Notes under the pieces: model-generated | Told to the model about the DNA's origin: nothing | The model's database searches: none | The model's input: the letters and a program-made list of their open reading frames with translations, nothing else | Made by a program: the position numbers and the translations under genes | Part shown: in pieces, positions 45,388-57,509 of the stretch | Layout: the number at the start of each line of letters is the position of its first letter | How positions within the stretch are numbered: the stretch's first letter is position 1 | DNA from: Paramecium octaurelia | Taxonomy: Eukaryota > Ciliophora > Oligohymenophorea > Peniculida > Parameciidae | Direction of reading: 5' to 3' | Length of the DNA stretch: 64,000 bases | Assembly (NCBI GenBank): GCA_905182995.1 | Contig: CAJJDP010000136.1 | Location: forward strand, 174,625-238,624

Positions 45388-47197
45388 TCAAATATTCACT
45401 ACATACCCCAACTTCTTCAATTCTTCAATCCTCTTTTTGGCTTTCGTAGCATTGATCAGAGTCTGCGACAAATAGATATTCTTCGGCAGTTGTCCACTCT
45501 TAATAATATTAAGAATGACATCAAGTATTCTCTCTGAAATCATATTTGAAGAAAGATGCAAAGACGTAATATTCGGATTCTGAGTCAAAGCCTGCAATAC
45601 AACACTAGCACCCTCGTCACCTATCTTATTCCTGGCCAATTTCAACTGCTTCACCTTCTTGCACATTTTCAATTGTTCCGCAACAATATTACACCCCTCA
45701 TCTCCCAACTCTTAAAGAATACAATCGACATATCTTACCTGCATTGGACAGATCCACAATTTCTAAATTGTCATTCCGAAATGCCTGCATGATTGGCTCA
45801 AACTTCTCATTAATTTTAAACGTCTTCTTCCTCTTCTCTTGTAACTTGGGAGTGGGAGATATCCCTTGTCTCAACAAGGAAACAGGAGGAGGCGGTTACA
45901 AGGCCACATTATTGGGGGCATCCTTACTTGGACTCTTCTACTTTAACTATTTCAAGGGAGTTGTTGCGGACTAAAAACTATGCAGAGACGGTTCTGTCCT
46001 CACAGGACTTTTGGCTTATTGCAATTGTGATTAGGGGGTCTATTTCAATTCATGTTGTGAATTAGACACTACATGGGTGACCTAAGACATCAAGTTGTCT
46101 TCGTTGTCTGTCCAATCAGCTACAGAATTATCTCTTAAAAGAAGAGGTTCCTCTTGATCAAATTTACTGAAACTATTCTCTACTTGATTTGTTTCATGAT
46201 GACTCATTTACAAAGTTAAGGTGCACATCTATTCAAAACACTTATCTATCTCCTGTTTTTTGAAATCCACTCTGATTTTCTTGATTTTCACATTGTTAAT
46301 TCGCTATTCCAACATCTTAATCGTTCTATCCATTTCGTCTAAGATGGCATTGCCTTTGAACTCCTAATTGTACAGCAGATCTAATGGCAATTCCCCACTC
46401 TCAGTCTTCGTTGAAAAATAAAGCAGTCTGTCCTTTGCCCCTATCTTCCACAACTCTGCTTATTACAAACTCTATTACACCTAGTCCTTGATCTACCTTT
46501 TGGTTTGCTATTCCAGTGTCTGTGTCAGTCCATTCAATTACTCCAAGAGTTTATTCTCCTTCAAGTCCAACTGATGATGCAATTCCTTGAATTTCTCCTT
46601 GACTGCCATCTGACTCTCCTACAACATTATCGAATACTTCTCATTCAGTGACTCATAAAACTTAGACTCCGTTAACTCTGATTACTTATCCAAGATCTTC
46701 TGATAAGTCTGCATGATATTCTCAGCTTTCGAGGCTATCTCCCTTACGACATCATCGACCGAACGAACCTCGTGATGTCTGTGATTACCAAATAAAGCAC
46801 ATTTAGTACATATTCGAATCTTATCCGTCAAGCAGACGATCTCCAACTTCTCCAAATGTTCCCCGCACAATTCAATCTTCTCCTGGGCCAAGTTATTCAG
46901 ATGTAACTAATATTCTGGATGATCTAATGATGGCCTTTACTTCACCACCATTTTTAAAAGTTAACAATTCTTCGGAAACTCTGTTATATGTGTCTTCCCC
47001 TTTGCAAGAATACTTTATATATCTCATTGTCAGAATTACTTATCCTCAGGACAACATATCTGCTAACCATCAGCGCTCATCAACATCTACTTTATGCATT
47101 TTTAGCAAATCGTATGTCCACAATCAGGCAACATCAAAGGGATATTCTCGAATTCATTGAATATATTACAGCATTACGGACATATGAGCTCTTCCAT
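45388..47197 (-). CDS. TRIM-like RING/B-box/coiled-coil protein with LRR C-terminus
   Basis: 584 residues with introns at 47013-47039 and 45711-45738. An N-terminal RING is visible as LICPQCCNIFNEFEN, then LPDCGHTICQKCIKQM and ICCPEDKQ. The linker EFPKNCQLLKMV is typical of TRIM proteins. A B-box follows (LCGEHLEKLEIVCLTDKIRICTKCA-type run ending GNHRHHEV), then a coiled coil of about 150 residues and a Ser/Pro-rich linker. The C-terminal 110 residues are leucine-rich repeats of ribonuclease-inhibitor type (VKQLKLARNKIGDEGASVV, ITSLHLSSNMIS). It is probably an E3 ubiquitin ligase with the LRRs as substrate receptor. LRRs at this place are unusual for a TRIM. Confidence 0.88.
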
Positions 47198-47703
47198 TTT
47201 AATTAAAATAACGATATTTCATTAAAGGAATACTATTAATTTATAATTCATCATTTCATTAATGATTATTCATTATTCATTATTCTCACCCCCAACTTTA
47301 CTCCTCCCCTTCAGAATATCAATTGTCAAATTCACAAGCCTTCACATATTAGAATTTCAATGACTAGTTCTAATTATTATTATTGGTTATTTTATGATTT
47401 CCAATCTCAGAAACACACATTCAATAAACCCCATTGGATGAATTAGCTTTTGTATGAAAATGTAATCCTCTTTTAGATCATATTTTATAATGTTGCCTAT
47501 GGTTTGTATTATAAGTGTCTTACTATTTTGATAATTCTTAAATTCACTCATTATCTTCACTCTAATTGGGCCTAAGCATTATAGTAAATGTCTTGATTGT
47601 TAATTAACATATTTATTATTAATAAAATGAAAAAATAAATTTAAAAGGAATTAATAGATCAATATACCTAAATGGGTTTCTCGGTGGAATTAATTCATAT
47701 GGC
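47198..47703. other. Divergent intergenic region with possible short gene
   Basis: 506 bp between the divergent RING/LRR and USP genes. It contains an ATTCATT-type simple repeat around 47264-47283 and a possible 64-codon frame on the minus strand (listed separately). Confidence 0.4.
47357..47551 (-). CDS. Possible small protein, 64 aa
   Basis: Uninterrupted frame from ATG 47551 to TGA 47357, starting MSEFKNYQNSKTLIIQT and continuing with mixed charged and hydrophobic residues. No family is recognised. Evidence is only the open frame and balanced composition. Confidence 0.3.
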
Positions 47704-50556
47704 ATGGGAAGTGATAAACGCAGAATCAGAAATGATGGACACACTCATTACTTTATCAAGTTAAAATTAGTAGATGCAATAAACATCAAATGTACGATTA
47801 TTTAATAGATTGAATAGAAGCAAGACGAGGAAATTCAACTAACGCAGGCGTTGCTGGATTCATATAAAACAAATCAATAGACTGGATCGCAAAAATTTGA
47901 AATAATTTCACCTGAATAAAGAAAGAGAGTTGATGGAATCCCATGCGGTTTGAAGAATGTTGGGAATACGTGCTATTTTAATGGTTTGCTCCAGACCTAT
48001 TTCTTTGATTGTCAATTTGTGAAGACCATCATAACTTTCTAAATTCCATAACAAATTGAATAAAACAAATATGGTAAATCAATCTAGCTAGTATAAAATC
48101 TACAAAATCTCTTCATCAGTATGATTGGGAGTGACAAAAAGTATGTTGATCCATCCGAGGTTGTTAAAAGCATCTGTGATGAATTCGGAAATGTTCTTCC
48201 CATTGGAGATCAGAAGGATGTGGGCGAATTTAATCTTTACTTCCTAAGTAGGGTTGGAGAAGCACTTACTTAAGCAGAATCGCAAAGTAGCAAAGTTGAA
48301 GACATATACATAGAATCTTCTCCTTCGATTTTGAAGTAGAAGTCATCTGTGATTCACGATGAAGATATTGTTTCGAAGTTATTTTTATGTAAGGTTTTTC
48401 ATCAGTTTCAATTTGAACAAGGGGGGATTCAACAGATCAGAGAAAGCACAGAACTTTTCAATTACATTCCGCTTGATTTGAAGGATGGGAACTTATATGA
48501 TAGTTTCGATAACTTTATCGTTAATAACATCGATGATTTCAAGAACGATTTTAATGAAACAGTTCAAGCAGTGAAATATAATTGGATACATTCACCACCT
48601 TAAAAACTGTCATTTCAAATTCAGAGAGTTATTTATTGCAAAGAAAAAAGTATGTTGTCACAGAATATTATGTTTTAGATGATTTAATTAAATAAAATGA
48701 TGAGTTTACGTTTGATGAAGAAATCTACTTGGATCGTTTCCTATTGGAAAATAGAGTGAAATACCTGGAAACTAGAATATAGAATAAAGAATTCAAATCC
48801 AAATAAAAGAAGATTAAATTGGGTCAATAATAATTGGCTAAATTTAATGATCAACATGATTTACAAGATGTATTGACTAATACAATCAAATTTTTGGAAA
48901 TGCAAAGCGTAGAGAACAACGAGCATGCTGCTAACTTTGGGTAATCGGATTAGCAAGCAGCCATTGATTAATTGCAACAATTTACTTAGAAGGTATTGAG
49001 GAAAAAGAGGTAGCTGTAAACTCAATATGATGAACTTGAGAATTAGATTTAGGCTAGCTACAATGATTTAAAAAAGCATAAGTATCTTCTACAATCCATT
49101 CTCATACATGATGGCTAAGCCAGTAAAGCAATATTCTATTATTAGATTCCGGACATTACTACACTTACATTAAAGACTTTCGAAGAGAAACATGGTTTAA
49201 ATTCAACGACATTCACGTAGGAGTGGAGACTAAGGAGAAAGTGTTTTAGGATGCCTTTGGGATGAAGACGGGAGTCAACGCATACTTGTTAATCTATGCT
49301 AGAATTGATATTGTGAAATAGGAATTAGAGTCTCAAATCAGATCGTACAGAATAAGTTCGGAACATGGATACTTGAATGATAAATACGGTAGTTTCCTCA
49401 ATTACATGTAAAGAGAACAGTTAGCGAAGGAGAACTAATTGTTCTACAATGAGATAGAGGAATACAAGTCTTCGAGGATCATAGAGAAATTAATTGAGTC
49501 TTATTAAATTAGATTTCAATTTATTAATGAACACTACCGAAACATATCTAGCTAGGTGCAATAAACTACGTATAAGCCGTTGATAATGTTGAATTTCCCA
49601 ATGTTTATTAAGAGTAAGATGACTGTGCTAGGTAAGGATTCTTATGAGAACATTTTAAAGTGGGCAATCTTGGATTCAGCATTGAGGGATGTGAACTAGG
49701 ATAAGTCAGGTATTTTTGGGGGATAGATTAGCGAGCACGTAAAATAACAGTATTATGAAAATAGTTTCAAAATCAAATAATGGTTAAGTTCAAGGCATAA
49801 TTCAATGAATTCAAGAGGCCAACTGATTATTTGAGTACAGAGGAATAGAATGAATTTCACAAGTTGACTTAGGAATACATTCAATATGTAGCAATGGCTT
49901 CGTTGGCATCGATATTATTGGATTTAATTTTAAAAAGAGAGTTTTGCATGGTGCTCTCAGTGTTGCATCATTTTTCTATGAATGCAAAATAATTGGATAC
50001 TCATAATTATTTTTATAAAATGGCAAGTAATTTTTAAAAATTAATTCCAATTATAATAATTTGCAAAATGATTCCAGCACAGGCGAATGTGAATTTGTAA
50101 GAATTGGAACTGCTTCAAGCCTATCTGTCGTTTTAGCATTTTAGGGTTGAGGATCAAAATTTTTGGGATACTCAGATTTCAATAATGATGAATGCGGTTT
50201 GTGAAAATCACGATGAACCATATGTTCAGAATATTATTACTAAATTTGAAGCCAATATTAAAGATCCAAATTTTATAAATTAGATAGTGCAGATCAATGA
50301 TGTAATTAGAATGGTAATTGTAGGACATTGGCGTGCAGTAGGCAGCTTTGAGTGCCAGTTACGATGTGTATTATTGGTTTCCAAATGTGAAGCAGGATGT
50401 TTTGTTTGATAAGTTGGTTAGCGGTTGGAATGAAATGAAAGCTTAATTCGATGTAAGTGTAGAGTTTTAATTTAGCCGTTCATCAAGATATAATAAGCTC
50501 ATAAGCAATCCCATATTCCACTGATGAAATAGGAATTAGAAAATCTAATTTGTTGA
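47704..50556 (+). CDS. USP25/USP28-like ubiquitin-specific protease
   Basis: 908 residues, six exons (introns 29, 23, 26, 25, 23 nt). The Cys box reads CGLKNVGNTCYFNGLLQ, with the nucleophile near Cys90. The middle of the domain shows HSPPQKLSFQIQRVIY and a helical insert of about 120 residues (VKYLETRIQNKEFKSKQ, QTQYDELENQIQ). The His box region is LIHDGQANSGHYYTYI and WFKFNDIHV, then NAYLLIYAR. This order, including the coiled-coil insertion inside the catalytic domain, is the mark of USP25/28. A helical C-terminal region of about 400 residues follows. Catalytic Cys, His and Asn/Asp positions are kept. It lies 31 bp upstream of a RING ligase gene. Confidence 0.9.
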
Positions 50557-50587
50557 TATATATATATATATTTTATAGATAAATATT

Positions 50588-52242
50588 ATGATTCTGATAG
50601 CAGCATCAATGCACATACGGGAGCATCGTTCTTTTTCTCTTAGGACTCCTTCAATTCATGTAAGAGACGAAGATCCGAAAGATGTGGTGAAGAGTAGCAT
50701 TTGTGGTATAATGATGGGAGTACTTTTCATGATAATATTCGCAATAATTGGGATGGTAGGGATATTTACGAATATCGACGAGGAAGTGGAATATATATGG
50801 ATGTTGGTCGTTCTGACTTTCACTTATGTACTCTTTATTCCTTACTTTATCTTAATATTACAAGATCTGAGGAGAATATCGAGTGAGTTGGAGAAGCATC
50901 AGGATGAATCCATTGTGATGAATCCCTATGCATTTGCTTCTAGTATGAATACGATTAGCGCCATTACAAACACAGATAAATATAACCTTTTTAGATTATT
51001 AAATGTTTAATTTTTCATCATTTCTTTGATTATTAGTGCTTTCTTAATAAATTCAGAAATTGTGATCGGATCATTATTAGCAATTGTTAACTACATCGTG
51101 GCAGCAACTATTATCATCTATGTTTGCAGAAGATGCTGGCTAGGATGTTGCAATATTAAAATTGCAACCAAAAACCCCAAACGATATCACTACTACAGAT
51201 ACCCATGTAAATTTAATCGATTACTATACAAGCTCCCAATCAAGTCAAGGATTCGGCATTTGCATTTGCAGTAGCATTGGTTACTTATTATGTTTGCAAA
51301 CTCGTCCTCTATGTGATCTTTCTTTGCTTAGATCAAGAAGATTTTCAATACACTTACCTCACTAGCTTATTCTATGCTTTTATAATGATTGTGTAATTCG
51401 CATATGTTTCGTATTTGATCAAAAGAACCCTCATCACTCAACAATCCAAGAAATACTTCAAATGTTACATGACTTTATTTTAGTCCCTTTACCTCTCCCA
51501 GACCACCCAGAACTGTGTTCTCAAGGGACTTTACTTCTTTTCCTTATTGTTTACCTACATCGCCTTCTTTCTTGAGAAACCCTACTTAACAATCAAAAAC
51601 TCAGATCTCTTTGGAGTTCAATAATTTTGTTCCTACGAACACTTCATATACCTATTCACATTTCTGCAACTCATCTATTTCCTCTTATTTCGAAGTTATT
51701 GTGTTAATAAGGAGGAGGAGCAAATTCAGATTTTTGATTTCAATTAAGTCCAAACCCAGGACAACCGTTTACAATGGATACAAAATTAACAGGACTACCC
51801 AATCTACGACAATTAGGAAGCAGACTTCCTGTACTTCATCCACGATCTAGAAGCTCTCTAAGAGATCTACGATAATCTGATTTTTTAATCTTCCTAATTA
51901 GAGTTGAAGATGAGACCAAGAAATGGCCAATTAATCAATTTGACCTAATGGATTGAAGACAAAAAGTTTTAATTGCAAGTCCAAGGGAGAAGTTTTGATG
52001 ATGAATACTTTGCAAATCTCAAATCATTCATCAAACAAAACATTGGATCCAAAAGAGACGCCAAAGACAAACAAAAATAAACTATCGATAGAATTGAATG
52101 TGCAATATGTTTATAATAGTTGGACACCAAATAGAATATCACCAGATTAGGATGCCATTCCACTCATAAATTTCACACTGAATGTATAGAAAGATGGATC
52201 AATGCTGTCCACAAATGTCCTTTATGCAATCAACCTGCTTGA
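50588..52242 (+). CDS. Multi-pass membrane RING-H2 ubiquitin ligase
   Basis: 534 residues with two introns (22 and 28 nt). At least seven hydrophobic segments are visible: GVLFMIIFAIIGMVGIF, LVVLTFTYVLFIPYFIL, FFIISLIISAFLI, VIGSLLAIVNYIVAAT, ALVTYYVCKLVLYVIFL, LFYAFIMIVQFAYV, and others up to residue 380. The cytoplasmic C-terminus ends in a RING-H2: ECAICLQQLD, then LGCHSTHKFHTECIERW and CPLCNQPA. This layout resembles membrane E3 ligases of the ER or endosomes. The gene is 31 bp downstream of the USP25/28-like gene, same strand. Confidence 0.87.
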
Positions 52243-52427
52243 TTATTAAATATATTTGACTACAAAATTTGTGATATCTCTCATCCTACCCTTTTCAGGA
52301 CATCATCATATTCTAATTCAGTTCCCCTCAAGAGAGTCAGTTCAATTCGAAAATCATCTCATTTACATTATGTTAACACCATTATCTTGTTAAAATTTAT
52401 GCAATTTGATTATTTATTAACGGATTA

Positions 52428-54416
52428 ATGGGCTGTACATCTTCAATAGAATAAACTACTATGATCTCCAGTAAGCCTGGAAGACCTAAGATCACAAAAT
52501 CAATGTCAAATAGCTCGATTGTTTGCTATAGGAACTCAAAAATCAGGGAAAATGTCACAATCCTTAATTAAGGGAAATCATAGCTTGATTCTTAATTCAT
52601 CACTCAAATGTTGAAGAAACACTATATATTTTATTAATTGAATGAGGAGTCTATCCAGAACATTATTAAACATATGTTCTATTGTTTGATCAAGCAAAAT
52701 CATCCCTTGTACCAGAATATTAATACTCCATCTTGTATGTTCCTAGTGGATAAGGGCCAGCTGAAAACTTAGAACTTCACACTGTTCCAGCCAGGTTCCA
52801 TTGTAGGCGAGGACAATTTGTTGTTGGGATCCATCAAATTTATTGAAGCCAATGAAGACACTTATATGTGGGGTTTGGACAAAGTGCAATTCAACAAGGC
52901 AATCTAAGGGATCATCTCGCAATCCTTTATAACCAATAGAGCATTTCTATAGCAATAATATTTGTTCCAGTATTTCAGCTAAAATTAATTAGATGGAATT
53001 GCTGCAAACATATTGCCAGTCCAATATCAAAAAAATCAAGTGATGTTCTCAGATGATGCCTTTGTAATCATCAAAGCTGGAGAGGCGTCCTTATTTAAAG
53101 GCAATCAATTTTCAAAGAACCTTTCTCGGAGAGATACCTATGGTACCTTATACAAACTCAATAAACCTAAAAACATCAAAGTCAGAGCTGTAGTAGAAAC
53201 GCAATGTCTTATACTCACCTAACCCAAATTAATTGAGGTGATTGGGTTCAATATACAGAAGCAAATCTACCAGGCCATAATAAGACATGTGTTGATTGAA
53301 ATAGAATTGCCTGGGTTGGAAATTGAGAAGATCTTGGAGAAAGAATAATATAAACTGAAGATTTACAATAACGAACCTATACGGTAAAGGTAGATTCATG
53401 AAGACTTAAACATAATCGTTGATGGATCGGTTGATTGTGAAGGAGAAACCTTGAAATTGGGAGAGTTCATCTCAGATTAATTTGATAATTCCGTTTATGT
53501 GGCTAACGGCACCATTGCCATCATCCAAAAAGACTCTCTTTACATAGAGGATTACATTATAGAAGAGAGCTCGGATGAGGAATCAATTAAGTGCAAACCC
53601 AGATTCACAGAATTACAGCAATTGCAAATCATTAGAAGGAATTCTAACAATATAATCAACTTGGTTCAATTCAAACAATCCAATTACATTCTCAGATAGA
53701 TCAATAAATAATCTCAACAGAAAACCTAATAGGAAAGAAAAATGAAATCACAAAAAAAAGTATTCGAAACTCTAAAATGTCCCCATGTATCTAAATATTA
53801 TCAATTCTATGAAGATAATGTCTCCTATTACTTTTTATTTCAATTTATTGATGGAACTCTCCTATCAGAGAGAAGATTAAAATTGCCTCAGATTCAATCA
53901 TCAATACTCCAAATGATATCCATCCTAGAGGCCTGCTATAAGAATTCGATTATTTGTAGATCCATTAAATTAGATAACTTTTTGATTGACTACTAAGGAA
54001 ACGTCTCCTTGATTAATCTTCTGAATGCTAAGTAAGCCTCCAGAACCTATACAATCATTGGCTCTCCTCATTACATGGCTCCAGAAGTACTCGAAGGGAG
54101 AGGATACGATTGCAATAGTGATGTGTGGAGTTTAGGGGTCTGCTTATACGAGTTGCTTTTTGAATCAGTTCCCTATGGCTAGGCATTGGATGATCCATAC
54201 TAGATTTACGAAGAAATTCTAGGTTAGTCTGATTTAGAGTTCCCAGATAGTTATTAAGATGAATAAGGCAAGAGTTTAATAAGATAATTGATTAACAAGA
54301 ATGTGTATCAAAGAATAGGTTCCAATTTCGATTAACTAAAAAATCACAGTTGGTTCAGTTAGTTGGATATTTCTAACATCTCTCCAATTGAATCACAAAT
54401 AGAAATAAGATGTTGA
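52428..54416 (+). CDS. Intronless PKG-like cyclic-nucleotide-binding pseudokinase
   Basis: 662 residues in one exon, acylation-type start MGCTSS. The first 420 residues look like two or three degenerate cyclic-nucleotide-binding domains ([43 protein letters not shown]); the conserved GE...R phosphate-binding set is incomplete. A kinase fold follows, without a glycine loop. The VAIK Lys is Arg (YILRQINK), HRDLKPEN reads CRSIKLDN so the catalytic Asp is Ser, and DFG reads NLL. Yet [10 protein letters not shown] and [14 protein letters not shown] are well kept. I infer a catalytically dead member of the PKG group. Ciliates have many PKG genes, so it may act as a decoy or scaffold. No intron is needed anywhere, which is rare here. 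Confidence 0.87.
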
Positions 54417-54624
54417 ATAAAATTATATAACTTAATATTTATATTTATGAATAAATAGAATTTAGTATAAATTATAATTTTTATTTATTTTTATTCAAAA
54501 TATTCTAGAACAAAGAGTAATTTGATATATTCTAATTGTTTGAATTATCTTGTTTTGTGATGTCATAGGTTTATGAAATGACATTAAAAATGCATTTAGA
54601 TGCATTGATTTAGAGTTAAATTAA

Positions 54625-56230
54625 ATGCAAAAAAAGGAAGAGTAACAAAAAAAGAGATATTTATCTGTTATCAACAAGATTCTAGTGATTCTGACAGGAA
54701 TTCTACTAGCCTACAATATTAAATTGTACTTCGATCGTGCTTCTTCGTCTCACTACGAAATTAAAGGAAATGGTAATACTTGTATTCATAATCAGAAATC
54801 ACTATGAAAAATGATTAAAGGTATTTGTCAGACTTTCAACTTACCCCACTTTCAAAAGTCCTTTCCTAAAATCCACAGGCAACCAAATTAAATGCACAAT
54901 TGTCATACAATCGCATTAATGATTTCAGAGACTTTTTTGCCAGCTTGGAGTAACTAAGTAACCTAAATGAATGTAATCATTTTGAAATATTTACTTAGTG
55001 TCACTTTCTATTGGTAAGAATCCAATAGTGAATGAATAAGAGTAAGCTGTATCATTAGGCAAAGCATTAGCTAAACTCACCAAATTAACCAATTTAAACT
55101 TAGAATTAGACTCATTATTCAATAAACAAAATATAGAAGTAATTCTAAAGGGATTGAGTAAAATTTCTGGATTGACTGAATTACGTGTGTCTCTCATTAG
55201 TTGTGATTTGTCAGGAGATGGATTGTAATCACTTTATCCATTGACAGAAATAAAGAATTTGAAGTCTTTAGAGCTGTTATTAATTGGTAGCAAATTGAAG
55301 GAATAAGAGATGAAACATTTGTAAACAATTTTACATAGACTTCCCAAATTACACAAATTGAATCTTAATCTCTATGCAAATAAAATATAAGTTGATGGAG
55401 CAATCACTTTGAGTGGAGGATTGTTTTAACAGAGACAATTGTAGGAATTTGGAATAGATCTATATTTCAATAACATTACTACAAATGGAACAGAAAGTTT
55501 AATGGGAGTCGTTGAATCTATGGAGAACTTGACGTCATTAAAATTAGGTTTAGAATTCAATTATATAAAGAATGAGGGAGGAATATTAGTTGGAAAGGGA
55601 TTATCATAATTGAAGAACCTTAAAGATTTATCTGTAAATGCAGCCAGCAAGAATTTTGGATTTGATGGCTATGAAGCAATTGTCACTGCAATTGAAAATT
55701 TGCCACCTCTAGAGAATTTAGAATTGATTATTGGAGTTAATAAGTGTGGAGTATCAGGAGCAGAATTGTTAAAATAGGCTTTGTTTAAACAAAATAAATT
55801 GAAATCATTGAAAATTAACTTCCTGGAGAACTATGTTGGAGACGCAGGAGCTACCTACGTTGCTGAAGGGATTCAATACTAAAAACACTTAGAAGAATTA
55901 AGTGTCAACATGAACTAAAATTCCTTATCTGACCGAGGGGCTCTTGAATTAGCCAGGGCTGTCAAAAATTCTAAATCACCGAAGGTATAAATGCATCATT
56001 ATATTTAGATTGTTGACTTGAAAGCAAGTTCAAATGAAATTACAGACAAGGGAATCAAAGATATTTTAGTACTTTTGGAATAGGCTCTCCCTAAGGTTGA
56101 CTCATTGCATGTAGAATTGTTAGACACTGCACTTACAAATTCAACAAGAGATGATATTGAACTGAAATATGGAAGTGTTGACAAATTGTACCTTAAATTA
56201 AATACAATCCCTCCAAGTAATTGGGAATGA
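54625..56230 (+). CDS. Membrane-anchored leucine-rich repeat protein
   Basis: 510 residues with introns of 23, 26 and 24 nt (the last at 55985-56008). A single hydrophobic segment near the N-terminus (INKILVILTGILLAYNI) may be a signal anchor. The rest is about twelve leucine-rich repeats of the ribonuclease-inhibitor/RanGAP type (KLTNLNLELDSLF, LKSLELLLIGSKL, LTSLKLGLEFNYI, LEELSVNMNQ). These repeats usually bind proteins. The last intron is a multiple of three without TGA, so retention would simply insert eight residues. It lies 208 bp downstream of the pseudokinase. Confidence 0.8.
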
Positions 56231-56600
56231 TCATTATTTAATATGTTTAAATTAAAGTTACCTTTTAATAAATCTAATAAAATTAAAAAAAGAATTTAGA
56301 TTACTTATTTTAACTCTCCTGAATTCATTAAATTTCATTCAAATTATATAATCTCTAGATGTACTTGAATATAAATACCAATAATTTCAAAATTTTTCCT
56401 AAACTGTTCATCGGTGCTTTCAAAAGTTTATCTTACTTTATTAGAATTACCAAGTCACAACATTGATGTTGTAGATAATATTACATATATACTTGTAGAG
56501 AGTATAATATATATTCTTTATATTCATAAGATGTAAGCTATGATTATAATTATATAACTAATAATTATTAAGATGAGAACAACTATTTCTAATTGCTATC
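56231..56600. other. Intergenic spacer
   Basis: 370 bp of AT-rich DNA without a gene that I can support. Confidence 0.4.
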
Positions 56601-57423
56601 TCAACTGCATATTTTTATATACATCTAAGTCATTTAACAAACTGAACAGATTCCTCTTTAACAAAATTGTGATACTATGACTAATAATTATTTTAAGTAC
56701 GCGCTTTTCTAATGTAAATTTACAACTTAACTTATTTTATCAATAAATTTATGGCCTTGTCTTTGTATTTGCTTTTAAATTCTATACTGCTAAAAAGCCT
56801 CTTACAGAGTGGAGATCATATCAATATAAAGCTTTCATACGAGAGAAAGTCTCGCCAAATGCACACCAAATCTTGTTGTTTGTGAGGGGTTGCTATTAAT
56901 AATTGTTTTGTATTTTATAAAGACTCATAGAATACACAAGTTTATATGAGTCGTCAATATTATAATTTACATCAACACCAAATATTTCCAAAATTTGAAT
57001 TTTACCCTTCCAAAGATATGCATAATACTTAACTTGGTATATTGTATAAAACTCATATTAAAGTAATAGAAACTCTACATTAATTTAATTTTCATATGAG
57101 AAACTTAAAGATAAAACAAAATGAAGAGTAATTGTAAGAAAAATGATCTATATGAGATCTTTGCTCCATTAAAAGATCTAGATGAATAAATTTTCTGTGT
57201 TTTGTTGAGATGATAAGGAGAAGATTAGATTGAAGATTCTTTAGGATTATTTAAGAAAATTACAGTTAGTTATTGAATTATAATTAAATTAATTTTAAAT
57301 TAAAAGTATCTGAATTTCTTTGACAAAAGTTTGATTCTTTCAAAAATTCATAATTTAGTTCTTAAGTTAGACTATTAAACACTCTTTTTTATTAAAATAT
57401 CGATTGACGTTCTGATTATACAT
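56601..57423 (-). CDS. Possible 248-aa protein with long introns
   Basis: Tentative model: ATG 57423, stop 56601, with introns of about 36 and 40 nt; the spliced length is a multiple of three. Best-looking segments are YYAYLWKGKIQILEIFGVD, NIDDSYKLVYSMSLYKIQ, and after the second intron HKFIDKISQVVNLHQKS and CQRGICSVCQ. A hydrophobic stretch lies near the middle. The opposite strand also has an open frame from ATG 57121, so only one of the two can be right. No family recognised. Confidence 0.35.
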
Positions 57424-57509
57424 AAAATATATAGAGAATGTTTTAGATAAATATACTTTATAGTATTGAGAGTGAATTTAATGAGTAATGTATAAAAATA
57501 AGATTTATA

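Noticed and set aside
47264-47300. Short ATTCATT repeat as a telomere-like or regulatory repeat
   Set aside because: It is only a few units of simple sequence and does not resemble the G4T2/G3T3 telomere repeat of Paramecium.
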